Assembly (NCBI RefSeq): GCF_014863585.1
Contig: NZ_CP062253.1
Location: 620,001-684,000, forward strand
Length of the DNA stretch: 64,000 nt
Origin: Pseudomonas gozinkensis
Lineage (GTDB): Bacteria > Pseudomonadota > Gammaproteobacteria > Pseudomonadales > Pseudomonadaceae
Direction of reading: 5' to 3'
Positions 16,741-27,120 of this stretch are shown piece after piece; position 1 is the first letter of the stretch, and each line of letters starts with the position of its first letter. A program made the position numbers and the translations under genes. Below the pieces are notes generated by a model that was not told the origin of the DNA, did not search any database, and was given only the letters and a program-made list of their open reading frames with translations.

Positions 16741-18240
16741 ATGCCGCACACTAAAGATCAATTACCCGACGCGCTGTACCGTGCCGCGCAGGTGCGGGAA
16801 CTCGACGCACGGCTGATCGCCGCCGGCACGCCGGGCTTCGAATTGATGCAGCGTGCCGCTCATGCCACCTGGCGCGCACTGGTGCGCCAATGGCCGGCCG
16901 CGAATGAAATGACGGTACTGGCGGGGCACGGCAACAACGCCGGCGATGGTTATCTGGTGGCGGCGCTGGCCCATCGGGCGGGTTGGCAGGTTCAGGTACT
17001 GGCTGTCGGCGACCCGCAACGTCTGAAGGGCGATGCCGCCGTGGCCCACGCCGAAGCCGTGGCCGGTGGTGTCTCGATTGCTCCATGGGATCTCTCCTGC
17101 GAGTTGCGCGGTATCGTCGTTGACGCGTTGCTCGGCACCGGCCTGAGCGGTGAGGTGCGTGAGCCCTATGCCGCTGCGATTGCGGCGATCAATGCCAGCG
17201 GACTGCCGGTGGTGGCGGTCGATATCCCTTCCGGATTGTGCGCCGATACCGGTCATGCGCTGGGTGATGCGGTGTACGCCGACCTCACCGTGACTTTCAT
17301 CGGCCTGAAGCTCGGGCTGTTCACGGGCGCGGCAGCGGATCACGTCGGCGAACTGCTGTTTAACGATCTGCAGGCTTCGGCCGAAAACTTCAGTGACATT
17401 CCTGCCGCCGCTCAACGGCTTGATGTGGCTAACCTGCCGCGTCTGGCTGCTCGTGCGCCCGCTGCGCACAAGGGGCGATTCGGTCATGTGCTGCTGGTCG
17501 GTGGCGATCACGGCTTTGGCGGGGCGATTCTGCTCAGCACCGAAAGTGCCTTGCGCAGCGGGGCCGGCATGGTTTCGCTGGCGACCCGTCCGGAACATGT
17601 GCCGGCGGCGCTGAGCCGGATACCGGAAGCCATGGTGCTGGGCACTTCTTCGGCCAATCAATTGATGGGGCTGCTGGAAAAGGTGTCCGTGCTGGTGGTC
17701 GGGCCAGGGCTGGGTCAGGCCAGTTGGGGCAGGGCGCTGTTGTCGGCCGCTGCCAATGCCTCGCTGCCGCAGGTGTGGGATGCCGATGCGCTGAACCTGC
17801 TGGCCTCCGGTCTTGTCAGTTTGCCCAAGGGTTGCGTGATCACGCCGCATCCGGGTGAGGCGGCGCGCCTTCTGGGGATCAGCACCGCCGACGTGCAGGC
17901 CGATCGTCCGGCGGCGGCGCTGGCGTTGAGCGAAAAATATACAGCGGTAGTGGTGTTAAAGGGCGCCGGCAGTCTTATCGCCGATCCCGACAGACGTCTG
18001 GCTTTGTGTCATCAAGGCCATCCGGCCATGGCCACTGCCGGGCTTGGCGATGTACTGGCCGGCCTGATCGGCGCGCTGCTGGCCCAGGGCATGAATGCGT
18101 TCGACGCGGCTTGTCTGGCTGTCTGGCTGCACGCCAACGCCGGTCTGCAACAAGGTAAATTCGGCCGTGGGCTGGCGGCCAGTGATCTGATTCCAGCCAT
18201 TCGTCAGTTGTTGGAGGAGCATGCACCGTGTCTGAAGTAA
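16741..18240 (+). CDS. nnr: Bifunctional NAD(P)H-hydrate epimerase/dehydratase
   Basis: 499 residues. It repairs hydrated NAD(P)H: an N-terminal YjeF_N epimerase domain (about 1-215, with GHGNNAGDGYLVAALAHR and VDIPSGLCADTG) and a C-terminal ADP/ATP-dependent dehydratase of ribokinase fold (about 225-495, with VGPGLGQ, TPHPGEAARLLG and AGLGDVLAGLIGALLAQG). The ATG at 16741 starts the cluster nnr-tsaE-amiB-mutL-miaA-hfq-hflX-hflK-hflC, whose genes overlap or lie close together. A TATAAT box at 16707-16712 could be its -10, without a clear -35. Confidence 0.95.
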   Translation: MPHTKDQLPDALYRAAQVRELDARLIAAGTPGFELMQRAAHATWRALVRQWPAANEMTVLAGHGNNAGDGYLVAALAHRAGWQVQVLAVGDPQRLKGDAAVAHAEAVAGGVSIAPWDLSCELRGIVVDALLGTGLSGEVREPYAAAIAAINASGLPVVAVDIPSGLCADTGHALGDAVYADLTVTFIGLKLGLFTGAAADHVGELLFNDLQASAENFSDIPAAAQRLDVANLPRLAARAPAAHKGRFGHVLLVGGDHGFGGAILLSTESALRSGAGMVSLATRPEHVPAALSRIPEAMVLGTSSANQLMGLLEKVSVLVVGPGLGQASWGRALLSAAANASLPQVWDADALNLLASGLVSLPKGCVITPHPGEAARLLGISTADVQADRPAAALALSEKYTAVVVLKGAGSLIADPDRRLALCHQGHPAMATAGLGDVLAGLIGALLAQGMNAFDAACLAVWLHANAGLQQGKFGRGLAASDLIPAIRQLLEEHAPCLK

Positions 18241-18698
18241 CCCTTTATCTGGCCGATGAACAGGCCATGAGCGACTTTGGCGCACGCATCGCCCGTATCA
18301 CACAGGGCCATGGCCTGATCTTTCTTGAAGGCAACCTCGGGATGGGCAAAACCACGCTGTCGCGGGGCATCATTCGCGGTCTGGGGCACGTCGGGGCGGT
18401 GAAAAGTCCGACCTTCACCCTGGTCGAACCCTACGAAATCGGCGACGTGCGCGCGTTTCACTTCGACCTGTATCGTCTGGTCGATCCGGAAGAGCTGGAG
18501 TTTCTCGGCATTCGCGACTATTTCGAAGACGACGCCCTGTGCCTGATCGAATGGCCCGATAAAGGTGCAGGCTTTTTGCCAAAGCCTGACCTGACCATTA
18601 CCATTAGCCCGCAAGACAGCGGACGTTCGCTGACCATTTTATCCCAGGGCTCGCGCGGCGAGGCCTGGTGTGCCGCTTTGGCATTGGAAACCAATTGA
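18228..18698 (+). CDS. tsaE: tRNA threonylcarbamoyladenosine ATPase TsaE
   Basis: 156 residues. The start is GTG at 18228, inside the last codons of nnr (13-base overlap), supported by a TTGGAGGAG ribosome site; no ATG in this frame fits. TsaE is the small P-loop ATPase of the TsaBDE complex that makes t6A37 in ANN-decoding tRNAs. The Walker A is EGNLGMGKTTLSRG (about 31-44), followed by SPTFTLVEPYE and HFDLYRL, all family signatures. Confidence 0.95.
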   Translation: MSEVTLYLADEQAMSDFGARIARITQGHGLIFLEGNLGMGKTTLSRGIIRGLGHVGAVKSPTFTLVEPYEIGDVRAFHFDLYRLVDPEELEFLGIRDYFEDDALCLIEWPDKGAGFLPKPDLTITISPQDSGRSLTILSQGSRGEAWCAALALETN

Positions 18699-20129
18699 AT
18701 GATGGGGTTAGGTATGCGCTTTCGCGCGTTGGTGGCTGCCGCTGGACTGATGTTGATGGCAGTAACCGTCAACGCCGTGGCCGACACGAAGGTCAACAGC
18801 GTGCGCCTCTGGCGGGCGCCGGACAATACGCGACTGGTATTTGACCTGACAGGCCCGGTGCAGCACAGCGTCTTCACGCTGACCGCGCCGGATCGTCTGG
18901 TGATCGATATCAACGGCGCCACCCTCGGCGCGCCGCTGAATGTGCAGACCGCCAACACGCCGATCACTGCCATGCGCTCGGCCCAGCGCACGCCGACCGA
19001 CCTGCGGGTGGTCATCGACCTCAAAAAAGCTGTCACCCCGAAAAGCTTCTCGCTGGCGCCGAATGCGCAGTACGGCAACCGTCTGGTGGTCGACCTGTTC
19101 GACAACCCGTCCGACGCCGCACCGCCGCCTGCGCCGACGCCGTCGGTCGCAACCGTTCCGGCGGTGCCGGTCACCCCGGCCGAACCCGCGATCAAACTGC
19201 CACCGGCACCCGCCGGCAAGCGCGACATCATTGTGGTCATCGACGCCGGTCACGGTGGCGAAGACCCGGGTGCGTCGGGCTCGCGCGGCCAGCGTGAAAA
19301 AGACGTGGTACTGCAGATCGCCCGTGAGCTCCAGCGTCAGGTCAACGGCATGAAAGGCTTCCGCGCCGAACTGACCCGTACCGGCGACTACTTCATCCCG
19401 CTGCGCGGCCGTACTGAAATTGCCCGCAAGAAGGGCGCCGACCTGTTCGTCTCGATCCACGCCGACGCCGCGCCGTCTGCGGCCGCGTTCGGTGCCTCGG
19501 TGTTCGCCCTTTCCGACCGTGGTGCCACCTCGGAAACTGCCCGTTGGCTGGCCGACAGCGAAAACCGTTCCGACCTGATCGGCGGTGCCGGCAACGTCAG
19601 CCTCGACGACAAGGACCGGATGCTCGCCGGCGTTCTGCTCGACCTGTCGATGACCGCCTCGCTGACCTCCAGCCTCAACGTCGGCCAGAAAGTCCTGACC
19701 AACATTGGCCGGGTCACCCCGCTGCACAAGCAGCGCGTGGAGCAAGCCGGGTTCATGGTGCTGAAGTCGCCGGACATCCCGTCGATCCTGGTGGAAACCG
19801 GCTTCATCTCAAACGCCAACGAAGCTTCGAAACTCTCGGCCGCGAGCCACCAGCAGGCGCTGGCGCGTTCGATCAGCAGCGGCGTGCGCCAGTTCTTCCA
19901 GCAGAATCCGCCACCGGGCACTTACATCGCCTGGTTGCGCGATTCGGGCAAAATCGCTCAAGGGCCGCGTGATCACCGAGTGGGTCCGGGTGAGACCGTG
20001 GCGATGATTGCCGTGCGGTATCAGATCTCGCCGGCTACGCTGCGCAGCGCCAACAATCTGAAAAGCGATGATTTGAAAGTCGGTCAGCACCTGACCATTC
20101 CCGGCACCGAACTGGCGTCCAAAGAATGA
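18699..20129 (+). CDS. amiB: N-acetylmuramoyl-L-alanine amidase, AmiB type
   Basis: 476 residues counting from the ATG immediately after the tsaE stop; a second ATG at 18714 ([23 protein letters not shown]) is an equally good start. It has an N-terminal signal peptide, an AMIN domain (about 30-130) that targets the septum, a Pro-rich linker (about 140-175), a zinc amidase_3 domain (about 180-400, [16 protein letters not shown] and [13 protein letters not shown] VETGFISN) and a C-terminal LysM domain (about 430-472, [16 protein letters not shown]). It cleaves the amide bond between MurNAc and the stem peptide in the periplasm during daughter-cell separation. mutL begins inside its stop (ATGA overlap). 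Confidence 0.95.
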   Translation: MMGLGMRFRALVAAAGLMLMAVTVNAVADTKVNSVRLWRAPDNTRLVFDLTGPVQHSVFTLTAPDRLVIDINGATLGAPLNVQTANTPITAMRSAQRTPTDLRVVIDLKKAVTPKSFSLAPNAQYGNRLVVDLFDNPSDAAPPPAPTPSVATVPAVPVTPAEPAIKLPPAPAGKRDIIVVIDAGHGGEDPGASGSRGQREKDVVLQIARELQRQVNGMKGFRAELTRTGDYFIPLRGRTEIARKKGADLFVSIHADAAPSAAAFGASVFALSDRGATSETARWLADSENRSDLIGGAGNVSLDDKDRMLAGVLLDLSMTASLTSSLNVGQKVLTNIGRVTPLHKQRVEQAGFMVLKSPDIPSILVETGFISNANEASKLSAASHQQALARSISSGVRQFFQQNPPPGTYIAWLRDSGKIAQGPRDHRVGPGETVAMIAVRYQISPATLRSANNLKSDDLKVGQHLTIPGTELASKE

Positions 20130-22033
20130 ATCAGGTCCTGAACGCTGCCCGCATCGAACTGCTCAGCCCGCGGCTGGCGAACCAGATCGCCGCCGGCGAG
20201 GTGGTCGAACGCCCGGCCTCGGTGATCAAGGAGCTGCTGGAAAACAGCCTCGACTCCGGCGCCAGGCGTATCGACGTCGATGTCGAACAGGGCGGCGTCA
20301 AACTGCTGCGGGTGCGTGACGACGGCAGCGGTATCTCTGCCGATGACTTGCCGCTGGCTCTGGCCCGTCACGCCACCAGCAAGATCCGCAACCTGGAAGA
20401 CCTCGAACAGGTGATGAGCCTGGGTTTTCGCGGCGAAGCCCTGGCTTCGATCAGCTCCGTGGCACGCCTGACCCTGACTTCGCGCACCCGCGATGCTGAT
20501 CAGGCCTGGCAAGTCGAGACCGAGGGGCGCGACATGGCACCCCGCGTGCAGCCGGCGGCGCACCCGGTCGGCACCTCGGTGGAAGTCCGTGACCTGTTCT
20601 TCAACACCCCGGCACGACGCAAATTCCTCAAGACCGAAAAAACCGAATTCGATCACCTGCAAGAAGTGATCAAGCGTCTGGCGCTGGCGCGTTTCGACGT
20701 GGCGTTCCATCTGCGCCACAACGGCAAGATCATCCTCAGCCTGCACGAGGCCCACGATGATGCGGCCCGCGCCCGGCGTGTGGCGGCGATCTGCGGTTCG
20801 GGTTTTCTTGAGCAGGCCTTGCCGATCGAGATTGAGCGCAATGGCCTGCACCTGTGGGGTTGGGTCGGTCTGCCGACCTTCAACCGCAGTCAGGCGGACT
20901 TGCAGTATTTCTTCGTCAACGGCCGCGCGGTACGCGACAAACTGGTGGCTCACGCGGTGCGTCAAGCCTATCGCGATGTGTTGTTCAATGGCCGGCATCC
21001 GACGTTCGCACTGTTTTTCGAGGTCGATCCGGCAGCGGTCGACGTCAACGTGCACCCGACCAAACACGAAGTGCGCTTCCGTGACGGGCGCATGGTGCAT
21101 GACTTCCTGTATGGCACCTTGCACCGTGCGCTCGGTGATGTGCGGCCGGAGGATCAGCTTGCCGGTTCGGTCACCACCGCGATCGTCCGGCCAACCGGCC
21201 TTGAAGCCGGTGAATTCGGGCCGCAGGGCGAAATGCGTCTGGCGGCCAACGCGTTGCTGGAGCAGCCGCAGGCGCAGCCGGCCTTCAATACCTCGTCGGG
21301 CGCCAGCGCTGGCGGCGCTTATCAGTATCAATACACGCCGCGTCCGCAATCGACCGTGCCGGTTGCCGAGGCGCAGGCTGCGTATCGCGAGTTTTTTGCG
21401 CCGCTGCCCGAAGCGAATGCCAACGCGCTGCCGGCCGGTCAGGAAGACATTCCGCCGCTGGGCTACGCGCTGGCGCAGCTCAAGGGCATCTACATTCTGT
21501 CCGAGAACGCCCAGGGTCTGGTTTTGGTGGACATGCACGCCGCTCACGAGCGGATCATGTACGAGCGGCTGAAGATTGCCATGGCCAGCGAAGGCCTGAG
21601 TGGCCAGCCGCTGCTGGTGCCGGAATCGCTGGCGGTCAGTCAGCGCGAGGCCGATTGCGCTGAAGAGCATGCGGCATGGTTCCAGCGCCTCGGTTTTGAA
21701 TTGCAGCGCCTTGGCCCGGAAACCCTGGCCATCCGGCAGATCCCGGCCCTGCTCAAACAGGCCGAAGCCAACCGTCTGGTGGGCGACGTATTGTCGGATC
21801 TGATGGAGTACGGCACCAGCGACCGCATCCAGGCCCATCTGAATGAACTGCTCGGCACCATGGCCTGCCACGGCGCGATCCGCGCCAACCGGCGCCTGGC
21901 CCTGCCGGAAATGAACGGCCTGCTACGCGACATGGAAAACACCGAGCGCAGCGGTCAATGCAACCATGGCCGACCGACCTGGACCCAGCTGGGCCTGGAC
22001 GATCTGGACAAACTGTTCCTGCGCGGTCGTTGA
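20126..22033 (+). CDS. mutL: DNA mismatch repair protein MutL
   Basis: 635 residues. The N-terminal GHKL ATPase (about 1-330) shows [17 protein letters not shown] and [14 protein letters not shown] Gln/Pro/Ala-rich linker runs from about 370 to 440. The C-terminal dimerisation domain holds [12 protein letters not shown] (about 469-480), which fits DxHAx2Ex4E, the metal-binding endonuclease motif absent from E. coli MutL. The strand-nicking type of MutL is therefore expected, in line with known Pseudomonas MutL. It overlaps amiB by four bases and miaA by one. Confidence 0.96.
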   Translation: MNQVLNAARIELLSPRLANQIAAGEVVERPASVIKELLENSLDSGARRIDVDVEQGGVKLLRVRDDGSGISADDLPLALARHATSKIRNLEDLEQVMSLGFRGEALASISSVARLTLTSRTRDADQAWQVETEGRDMAPRVQPAAHPVGTSVEVRDLFFNTPARRKFLKTEKTEFDHLQEVIKRLALARFDVAFHLRHNGKIILSLHEAHDDAARARRVAAICGSGFLEQALPIEIERNGLHLWGWVGLPTFNRSQADLQYFFVNGRAVRDKLVAHAVRQAYRDVLFNGRHPTFALFFEVDPAAVDVNVHPTKHEVRFRDGRMVHDFLYGTLHRALGDVRPEDQLAGSVTTAIVRPTGLEAGEFGPQGEMRLAANALLEQPQAQPAFNTSSGASAGGAYQYQYTPRPQSTVPVAEAQAAYREFFAPLPEANANALPAGQEDIPPLGYALAQLKGIYILSENAQGLVLVDMHAAHERIMYERLKIAMASEGLSGQPLLVPESLAVSQREADCAEEHAAWFQRLGFELQRLGPETLAIRQIPALLKQAEANRLVGDVLSDLMEYGTSDRIQAHLNELLGTMACHGAIRANRRLALPEMNGLLRDMENTERSGQCNHGRPTWTQLGLDDLDKLFLRGR

Positions 22034-23004
22034 TGAGCCAGCTTCCTCCAGCGATTTTCCTGATGGGCCCGACCGCTGCGGGCAAGACCGACCTGGCCAT
22101 CGAGCTGACCAAGGTGCTGCCGTGCGAGCTGATCAGTGTCGATTCGGCGCTGGTCTATCGCGGCATGGACATTGGCACCGCCAAGCCTTCCAGGGAACTG
22201 CTGGCTGAGTATCCTCATCGTCTGATCGACATTCTCGATCCGGCCGAAGCGTATTCTGCAGCGGATTTCCGTCGCGATGCACTGGTGGCCATGGCCGAGA
22301 TCACCGCACGCGGAAAAATTCCGCTGCTGGTGGGCGGCACGATGCTCTATTACAAGGCTTTGATCGAAGGCCTTGCGGACATGCCGGCGGCCGATCCTGA
22401 AGTTCGCGCGCAGATCGAAGAAGAGGCTGCACGCCTTGGCTGGCAGGCCCTGCACGATCAACTGGCGATAATCGACCCAGAGTCGGCGGCACGCATCCAT
22501 CCGAACGATCCGCAACGACTGAGTCGTGCGCTGGAAGTTTACCGGGTCAGCGGTCAGAGCATGACTGAACTGCGGCTGAAGCAATCTGTACAAAGTACCG
22601 AAGCGGCCGCATCGGGACTGCAACAATTGCCCTATACTGTCGCGAACCTGGCGATTGCTCCAACTAATCGGCAGGTACTGCACGAGCGCATTAAACAAAG
22701 ATTCACAAATATGCTGGAACAGGGATTCATCGACGAGGTCGTAGCCCTGCGTAATAGAAGTGACCTGCATGCCGGGTTGCCGTCTATACGTGCGGTAGGC
22801 TACCGCCAGGTCTGGGACTTCCTGGATGGCAAGCTGACGTCGGCCGAGATGCAGGAGCGGGGCATCATCGCCACGCGCCAATTGGCCAAACGCCAGTTCA
22901 CCTGGCTGCGCAGCTGGAAAGATTTACACTGGCTCGACAGTCTGGATTGCGACAATCTGCCACGCGCCTTGAAATACCTTGGGACGATCTCCATATTGAG
23001 CTGA
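22033..23004 (+). CDS. miaA: tRNA dimethylallyltransferase
   Basis: 323 residues. The ATG at 22033 overlaps the mutL TGA, and the protein begins [22 protein letters not shown], so the P-loop (GPTAAGKT) is right at the N-terminus as in all MiaA proteins. It transfers dimethylallyl to N6 of A37 in UNN-decoding tRNAs, the first step to ms2i6[17 protein letters not shown] and [12 protein letters not shown] are family signatures. hfq follows after 93 bases with its own ribosome site, as in the conserved miaA-hfq-hflX order. Confidence 0.96.
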   Translation: MSQLPPAIFLMGPTAAGKTDLAIELTKVLPCELISVDSALVYRGMDIGTAKPSRELLAEYPHRLIDILDPAEAYSAADFRRDALVAMAEITARGKIPLLVGGTMLYYKALIEGLADMPAADPEVRAQIEEEAARLGWQALHDQLAIIDPESAARIHPNDPQRLSRALEVYRVSGQSMTELRLKQSVQSTEAAASGLQQLPYTVANLAIAPTNRQVLHERIKQRFTNMLEQGFIDEVVALRNRSDLHAGLPSIRAVGYRQVWDFLDGKLTSAEMQERGIIATRQLAKRQFTWLRSWKDLHWLDSLDCDNLPRALKYLGTISILS

Positions 23005-23097
23005 GTCCTTGCAATTGCCGTCTATCCTTGGGGGTGTGGCGGCAAAAGCCATCTGTTTACCTATTTTTTATATTGAATCCTTAAAGGAGTGCGGCAC

Positions 23098-23358
23098 ATG
23101 TCAAAAGGGCATTCGCTACAAGACCCTTACTTGAATACTTTACGTAAAGAGAAAGTGGGGGTTTCCATCTACCTGGTGAACGGGATCAAACTGCAAGGCA
23201 CGATCGAGTCGTTCGACCAGTTCGTTATCCTGCTGAAAAACACCGTCAGCCAGATGGTTTACAAACACGCTATCTCTACAGTCGTGCCGGTTCGTCCAAT
23301 TCGTCTGCCTAGCGCAACCGAATCCGAAGCAGGTGACGCTGAGCCAGGTAACGCCTGA
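23098..23358 (+). CDS. hfq: RNA chaperone Hfq
   Basis: 86 residues starting [19 protein letters not shown], with AAAGGAG nine bases before the ATG. Hfq is a hexameric Sm-like protein that pairs small RNAs with mRNAs and, in Pseudomonas, represses catabolic genes with Crc. The Sm1 motif ([25 protein letters not shown] region, 20-45) and Sm2 motif ([10 protein letters not shown], 55-64) are intact. The C-terminal tail of about 20 residues is short and acidic, typical for Pseudomonas. Confidence 0.98.
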   Translation: MSKGHSLQDPYLNTLRKEKVGVSIYLVNGIKLQGTIESFDQFVILLKNTVSQMVYKHAISTVVPVRPIRLPSATESEAGDAEPGNA

Positions 23359-23370
23359 TAGGAGTCTCCT

Positions 23371-24672
23371 TTGTTCTTTGAGCGCCACGGTGGTGGTGAA
23401 CGAGTCATCCTCGTTCACTTGGATGGACAGGACCCTGAGGCGCGCGAAGATCCGCAGGAGTTTCAGGAACTGGCAAATTCGGCTGGCGCCGAGACCGTTG
23501 CGTTTTTTAACGTGCCGCGTCATCGGCCAACCGCCAAATACCTGATTGGCAGCGGCAAGGTCGAGGAACTGCGCGACCTGGTCCACGCCGAAGAAGCCGA
23601 TCTGGTGATCTTCAATCACGTCCTCACGCCCAGTCAGGAACGTAACCTCGAACGTGTTTTCGAGTGTCGCGTGATCGACCGTACCGGTCTGATTCTCGAT
23701 ATTTTCGCCCAACGCGCCCGTACCCATGAGGGCAAGCTCCAGGTAGAACTGGCCCAGCTTGACCACATGAGCACCCGGCTGGTTCGCGGCTGGACTCACC
23801 TTGAGCGTCAGGGTGGTGGTATCGGCATGCGCGGCCCGGGTGAAACCCAGCTCGAAACCGACCGGCGACTGCTGCGGGTTCGCCTGCGCCAGATCAAGGG
23901 CCGGCTGGAAAAAGTGCGTAGCCAGCGCGAACAGTCGCGTCGCGGCCGCTCGCGTGCGGATATTCCTACCGTTTCTCTGGTGGGATACACCAACGCCGGT
24001 AAATCCACGCTGTTCAATAACGTGACGAAGTCCGAGGTTTACGCGGCTGACCAACTGTTCGCCACGCTGGACCCGACCCTGCGCCGTCTGGATCTGGACG
24101 ACCTGGGGCCGATTGTCCTGGCCGACACGGTGGGTTTCATCCGCCACTTGCCGCACAAACTGGTCGAGGCATTTCGGTCTACGCTCGAAGAGTCGAGCAA
24201 CTCCGACCTGCTGTTGCACGTGATCGATGCGGCCGAACCGGATCGCATGTTGCAGATCGAGCAGGTGATGGTGGTGCTGGGCGAGATCGGTGCCCAGGAC
24301 TTGCCGATCCTCGAGGTCTATAACAAACTCGATTTGCTTGAAGGCGTTGAGCCACAAATCCAGCGCGATGAAAACGGCAAGCCCCAACGGGTCTGGCTGT
24401 CGGCGCGTGATGGCACCGGTCTGGAATTGCTCGAGCAGGCGATTGCCGAGTTGTTGGGCAGCGACCTGTTCGTGGGAACGTTGCGCCTGCCTCAGCGGTT
24501 CGCGCGTCTGCGTGCCCAGTTCTTCGAGCTGGGCGCGGTACAGAAAGAAGAACACGACGAAGAAGGGGTCAGCTTGCTGGCCGTTCGATTGCCACGCTCG
24601 GAGCTCAATCGACTGGTCAGTCGTGAAGGCGTTGTGCCGACGGAGTTCATCGAGCAACACACTTTGCAATAA
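23371..24672 (+). CDS. hflX: GTPase HflX
   Basis: 433 residues. The start is TTG at 23371, directly preceded by ATAGGAG; no ATG before residue 130 would keep the N-terminal domain. HflX is a ribosome-associated GTPase that splits stalled ribosomes under stress. The glycine-rich segment GGGIGMRGPGETQLETDRR (about 148-166) and a coiled coil precede the G domain: GYTNAGKSTLFN (G1), LADTVGFIRHLPHKLVEAF (G3 region) and VYNKLDLL (G4). It lies 12 bases after hfq in the same operon. Confidence 0.96.
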   Translation: MFFERHGGGERVILVHLDGQDPEAREDPQEFQELANSAGAETVAFFNVPRHRPTAKYLIGSGKVEELRDLVHAEEADLVIFNHVLTPSQERNLERVFECRVIDRTGLILDIFAQRARTHEGKLQVELAQLDHMSTRLVRGWTHLERQGGGIGMRGPGETQLETDRRLLRVRLRQIKGRLEKVRSQREQSRRGRSRADIPTVSLVGYTNAGKSTLFNNVTKSEVYAADQLFATLDPTLRRLDLDDLGPIVLADTVGFIRHLPHKLVEAFRSTLEESSNSDLLLHVIDAAEPDRMLQIEQVMVVLGEIGAQDLPILEVYNKLDLLEGVEPQIQRDENGKPQRVWLSARDGTGLELLEQAIAELLGSDLFVGTLRLPQRFARLRAQFFELGAVQKEEHDEEGVSLLAVRLPRSELNRLVSREGVVPTEFIEQHTLQ

Positions 24673-24768
24673 AAGCCTGGCAAAGCGGTTGTGCCGCAAC
24701 GGCAGGCATTCTGTAGCATTGGTCGGCGCGCCGTGGGTGCGTCTTTGCTTTATCAGATGGAGAGCGCT

Positions 24769-25938
24769 ATGGCTTGGAATGAGCCGGGTGGCAACTCGAA
24801 CAATCAGGATCCTTGGGGTGGCAAGCGTCGCAACAACGGCGACCGCAAGGGGCCGCCGGATCTCGACGAGGCCTTCCGAAAGCTGCAGGAAAGCCTGAAC
24901 GGGTTGTTCGGTGGTGGAAAAAAACGCGGTGATGACGGTGGTGGCTCGGGCAAGAGCGGCGGCTTCGGCGGCCTGCTCGGCATCGGCCTTGTCGTGCTGG
25001 CGGCCGTCTGGCTGTACAGCGCGGTGTACGTCGTGGACGAGCAGGAGCAAGCCGTGGTGCTGCGCTTCGGCAAGTACTACGAGACTGTCGGTCCCGGTCT
25101 GAACATCTACTTCCCGCCGATCGACAAGAAGTACATGGAGAACGTCACGCGTGAGCGTGCCTACACCAAGCAGGGCCAGATGCTGACCGAAGACGAGAAC
25201 ATCGTCGAAGTGCCGCTGACCGTGCAGTACAAGATCAGCAACCTGCAAGACTTCGTGCTGAACGTCGACCAGCCGGAAATCAGCCTGCAACATGCGACCG
25301 ACAGTGCGCTGCGCCATGTGGTGGGTTCCACCGCGATGGACCAGGTGCTGACCGAAGGTCGTGAGCTGATGGCCAGCGAGATCAAGGAGCGTCTGCAACG
25401 TTTCCTCGATACCTATCGCACCGGTATCACCGTCACCCAGGTCAACGTACAGAGCGCAGCGGCACCGCGTGAAGTGCAGGAAGCCTTCGATGACGTGATC
25501 CGCGCCCGTGAAGACGAGCAGCGTTCGCGCAACCAGGCTGAAACCTACGCCAACGGCGTGGTGCCGGAAGCCCGTGGTCAGGCCCAGCGTATCCTTGAAG
25601 ATGCCAACGGTTACCGTGACGAAACGGTCTCGCGCGCCAAGGGTGAGGCAGATCGCTTCACCAAGCTGGTCGCCGAGTATCGCAAGGCGCCCGAGGTCAC
25701 TCGCCAGCGTCTGTACCTGGACACCATGCAGGAAGTCTTCAGCAGCACCAGCAAGGTACTCGTGACCGGCAACAAGAACGGCCAGAGCAACCTGCTTTAC
25801 CTGCCGCTGGACAAGATGATTCAGAACAGTTCGGGCAGTAATGCGCCGGTCACCGGTTCGGCTGCCGCCAGCAACAACACGGACGTCACGCCGCATGTCA
25901 CTGACCTGCCGCAGTCGCGTACAAGGGAGACCCGCTGA
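24769..25938 (+). CDS. hflK: FtsH protease modulator HflK
   Basis: 389 residues from the ATG at 24769 (MAWNEPGGNSNNQDPWGG). A Gly/Asn-rich cytoplasmic N-terminus (1-80) is followed by one membrane helix (GGLLGIGLVVLAAVWLYSAVYVV, about 65-90) and a periplasmic SPFH/band-7 domain (about 90-330, with EQAVVLRFGKYYETVGPGLN). A low-complexity C-terminus ends it. With HflC it forms a large cage around FtsH in the inner membrane. Its TGA overlaps the hflC ATG. Confidence 0.96.
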   Translation: MAWNEPGGNSNNQDPWGGKRRNNGDRKGPPDLDEAFRKLQESLNGLFGGGKKRGDDGGGSGKSGGFGGLLGIGLVVLAAVWLYSAVYVVDEQEQAVVLRFGKYYETVGPGLNIYFPPIDKKYMENVTRERAYTKQGQMLTEDENIVEVPLTVQYKISNLQDFVLNVDQPEISLQHATDSALRHVVGSTAMDQVLTEGRELMASEIKERLQRFLDTYRTGITVTQVNVQSAAAPREVQEAFDDVIRAREDEQRSRNQAETYANGVVPEARGQAQRILEDANGYRDETVSRAKGEADRFTKLVAEYRKAPEVTRQRLYLDTMQEVFSSTSKVLVTGNKNGQSNLLYLPLDKMIQNSSGSNAPVTGSAAASNNTDVTPHVTDLPQSRTRETR

Positions 25939-26807
25939 TGAGCAATAAATCGCTGATCGCCCTGATCGTTGGCGTTGTTGTAGTACTGGTTGGCTGGAAC
26001 TGCTTCTACATCGTCGCTCAGACCGAGCGTGCGGTGCTGCTGCAATTCGGTCGCGTGGTTCAGGCTGACGTTCAGCCAGGTCTGCATGTGAAAGTGCCTT
26101 ACGTTAACCAGGTGCGTAAATTCGACGCACGTCTGATGACGCTGGATGCACCGACACAACGCTTCCTGACGCTGGAAAAGAAAGCCGTGATGGTCGATGC
26201 CTACGCCAAGTGGCGCGTGAAAGATGCCGAGCGCTTCTACACCGCGACTTCCGGCCTCAAGCAGATTGCCGACGAGCGTCTGTCCCGTCGTCTGGAATCG
26301 GGCCTGCGTGACCAGTTCGGCAAGCGCACCCTGCACGAAGTGGTGTCGGGTGAGCGCGATGCGCTGATGGCTGACATCACCGCGTCGCTGAACAAGATGG
26401 CGGAAAAAGAGCTGGGTATCGAAGTGGTCGATGTCCGGGTCAAGGCCATCGATCTGCCGAAAGAAGTGAACCGCAGCGTGTTCGAACGTATGAGCACCGA
26501 GCGTGAGCGTGAAGCTCGCGAGCACCGCGCCAAGGGTAACGAGCTGGCTGAAGGCATCCGTGCCGACGCCGATCGTCAACGACGCGTGCTGCTGGCTGAA
26601 GCCTATCGTGAATCCGAGGAGATTCGCGGTGACGGTGACGCCCAGGCCGCTGCGATCTACTCCAAGGCCTACGGTCAGGATCAGGAGTTCTACGGTTTCT
26701 ACCGTAGCCTTCGTGCCTACCGTGAAAGCTTCGCGAACAAATCCGACGTCCTGGTCCTTGACCCAAGCAGCGACTTCTTCCGTTACCTGGAAAAGTCCAA
26801 GCCTTGA
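25938..26807 (+). CDS. hflC: FtsH protease modulator HflC
   Basis: 289 residues. An N-terminal membrane anchor (SLIALIVGVVVVLVGWNCFYIV, about 4-25) is followed by a band-7 domain beginning TERAVLLQFGRVVQADVQPGLHVKVPYVNQV, and a helical region ending SDFFRYLEKSKP. It is the HflK partner and is translationally coupled to it. Downstream stand two hairpins, the second a clear terminator, which end the long nnr-hflC series. The small DUF2065 gene that often follows hflC in other gammaproteobacteria is not present. Confidence 0.96.
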   Translation: MSNKSLIALIVGVVVVLVGWNCFYIVAQTERAVLLQFGRVVQADVQPGLHVKVPYVNQVRKFDARLMTLDAPTQRFLTLEKKAVMVDAYAKWRVKDAERFYTATSGLKQIADERLSRRLESGLRDQFGKRTLHEVVSGERDALMADITASLNKMAEKELGIEVVDVRVKAIDLPKEVNRSVFERMSTEREREAREHRAKGNELAEGIRADADRQRRVLLAEAYRESEEIRGDGDAQAAAIYSKAYGQDQEFYGFYRSLRAYRESFANKSDVLVLDPSSDFFRYLEKSKP

Positions 26808-26829
26808 TACGACGTTGACCTGAATCATT

Positions 26830-26856
26830 CCGCCCGGCGGCTAAAACCTCGGGCGG
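26830..26856 (+). other. GC-rich hairpin after hflC
   Basis: CCGCCCG (26830-26836) pairs with CGGGCGG (26850-26856) around a 13-base loop. It lacks a T run, so it may slow or protect the hflC mRNA end rather than terminate. Confidence 0.5.
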
Positions 26857-26891
26857 GGTGATCCTTTGGGAAAACGTGTGTATGATGCGGC

Positions 26892-26915
26892 AGCCGGGAA
26901 ATTCCCGGCTTTTTT
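26892..26915 (+). terminator. Rho-independent terminator before hisZ
   Basis: AGCCGGGAA, short loop, TTCCCGGCT, then TTTTT. It is a strong, compact hairpin 85 bases after the hflC stop, separating the hfl operon from hisZ-purA. Confidence 0.85.
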
Positions 26916-26990
26916 GCGTCTGCACGTTTGATTGCTGTTTTTGTTGCAGAAGATCGGGTTGAATGGCCCGACAGTTTTTCGAGGAAAGTG

Positions 26991-27107
26991 ATGGGCGAAG
27001 CCGGTAACAGGCCTTTCGCCGCGTCGTTCATGCGCGTGCGTTTTGAACGGGCCGGTCATTTTCTGCTTCACTCAAGGCTCGCCCTCGGGCTGGCCGCCCG
27101 GATCTAA
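26991..27107 (+). CDS. Possible 38-residue leader ORF before hisZ
   Basis: [13 protein letters not shown] to GLAARI, with GAGGAAAG directly before the ATG, ending 13 bases before the hisZ start, so ribosomes could be handed on. It has no signal peptide or known motif and is Arg-rich, with two rare AGG codons, which argues against an ordinary gene. It may be a regulatory leader peptide or chance. The rest of 26808-27120 holds only the two hairpins. Confidence 0.3.
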   Translation: MGEAGNRPFAASFMRVRFERAGHFLLHSRLALGLAARI

Positions 27108-27120
27108 GGGGAATGGCGTA

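Noticed and set aside
23140..25896. Minus-strand open frame of 918 codons opposite hflX and hflK
   Set aside because: It is antisense to two well-recognised genes and has the low-complexity His/Gln/Leu-rich composition of a shadow frame in GC-rich DNA.
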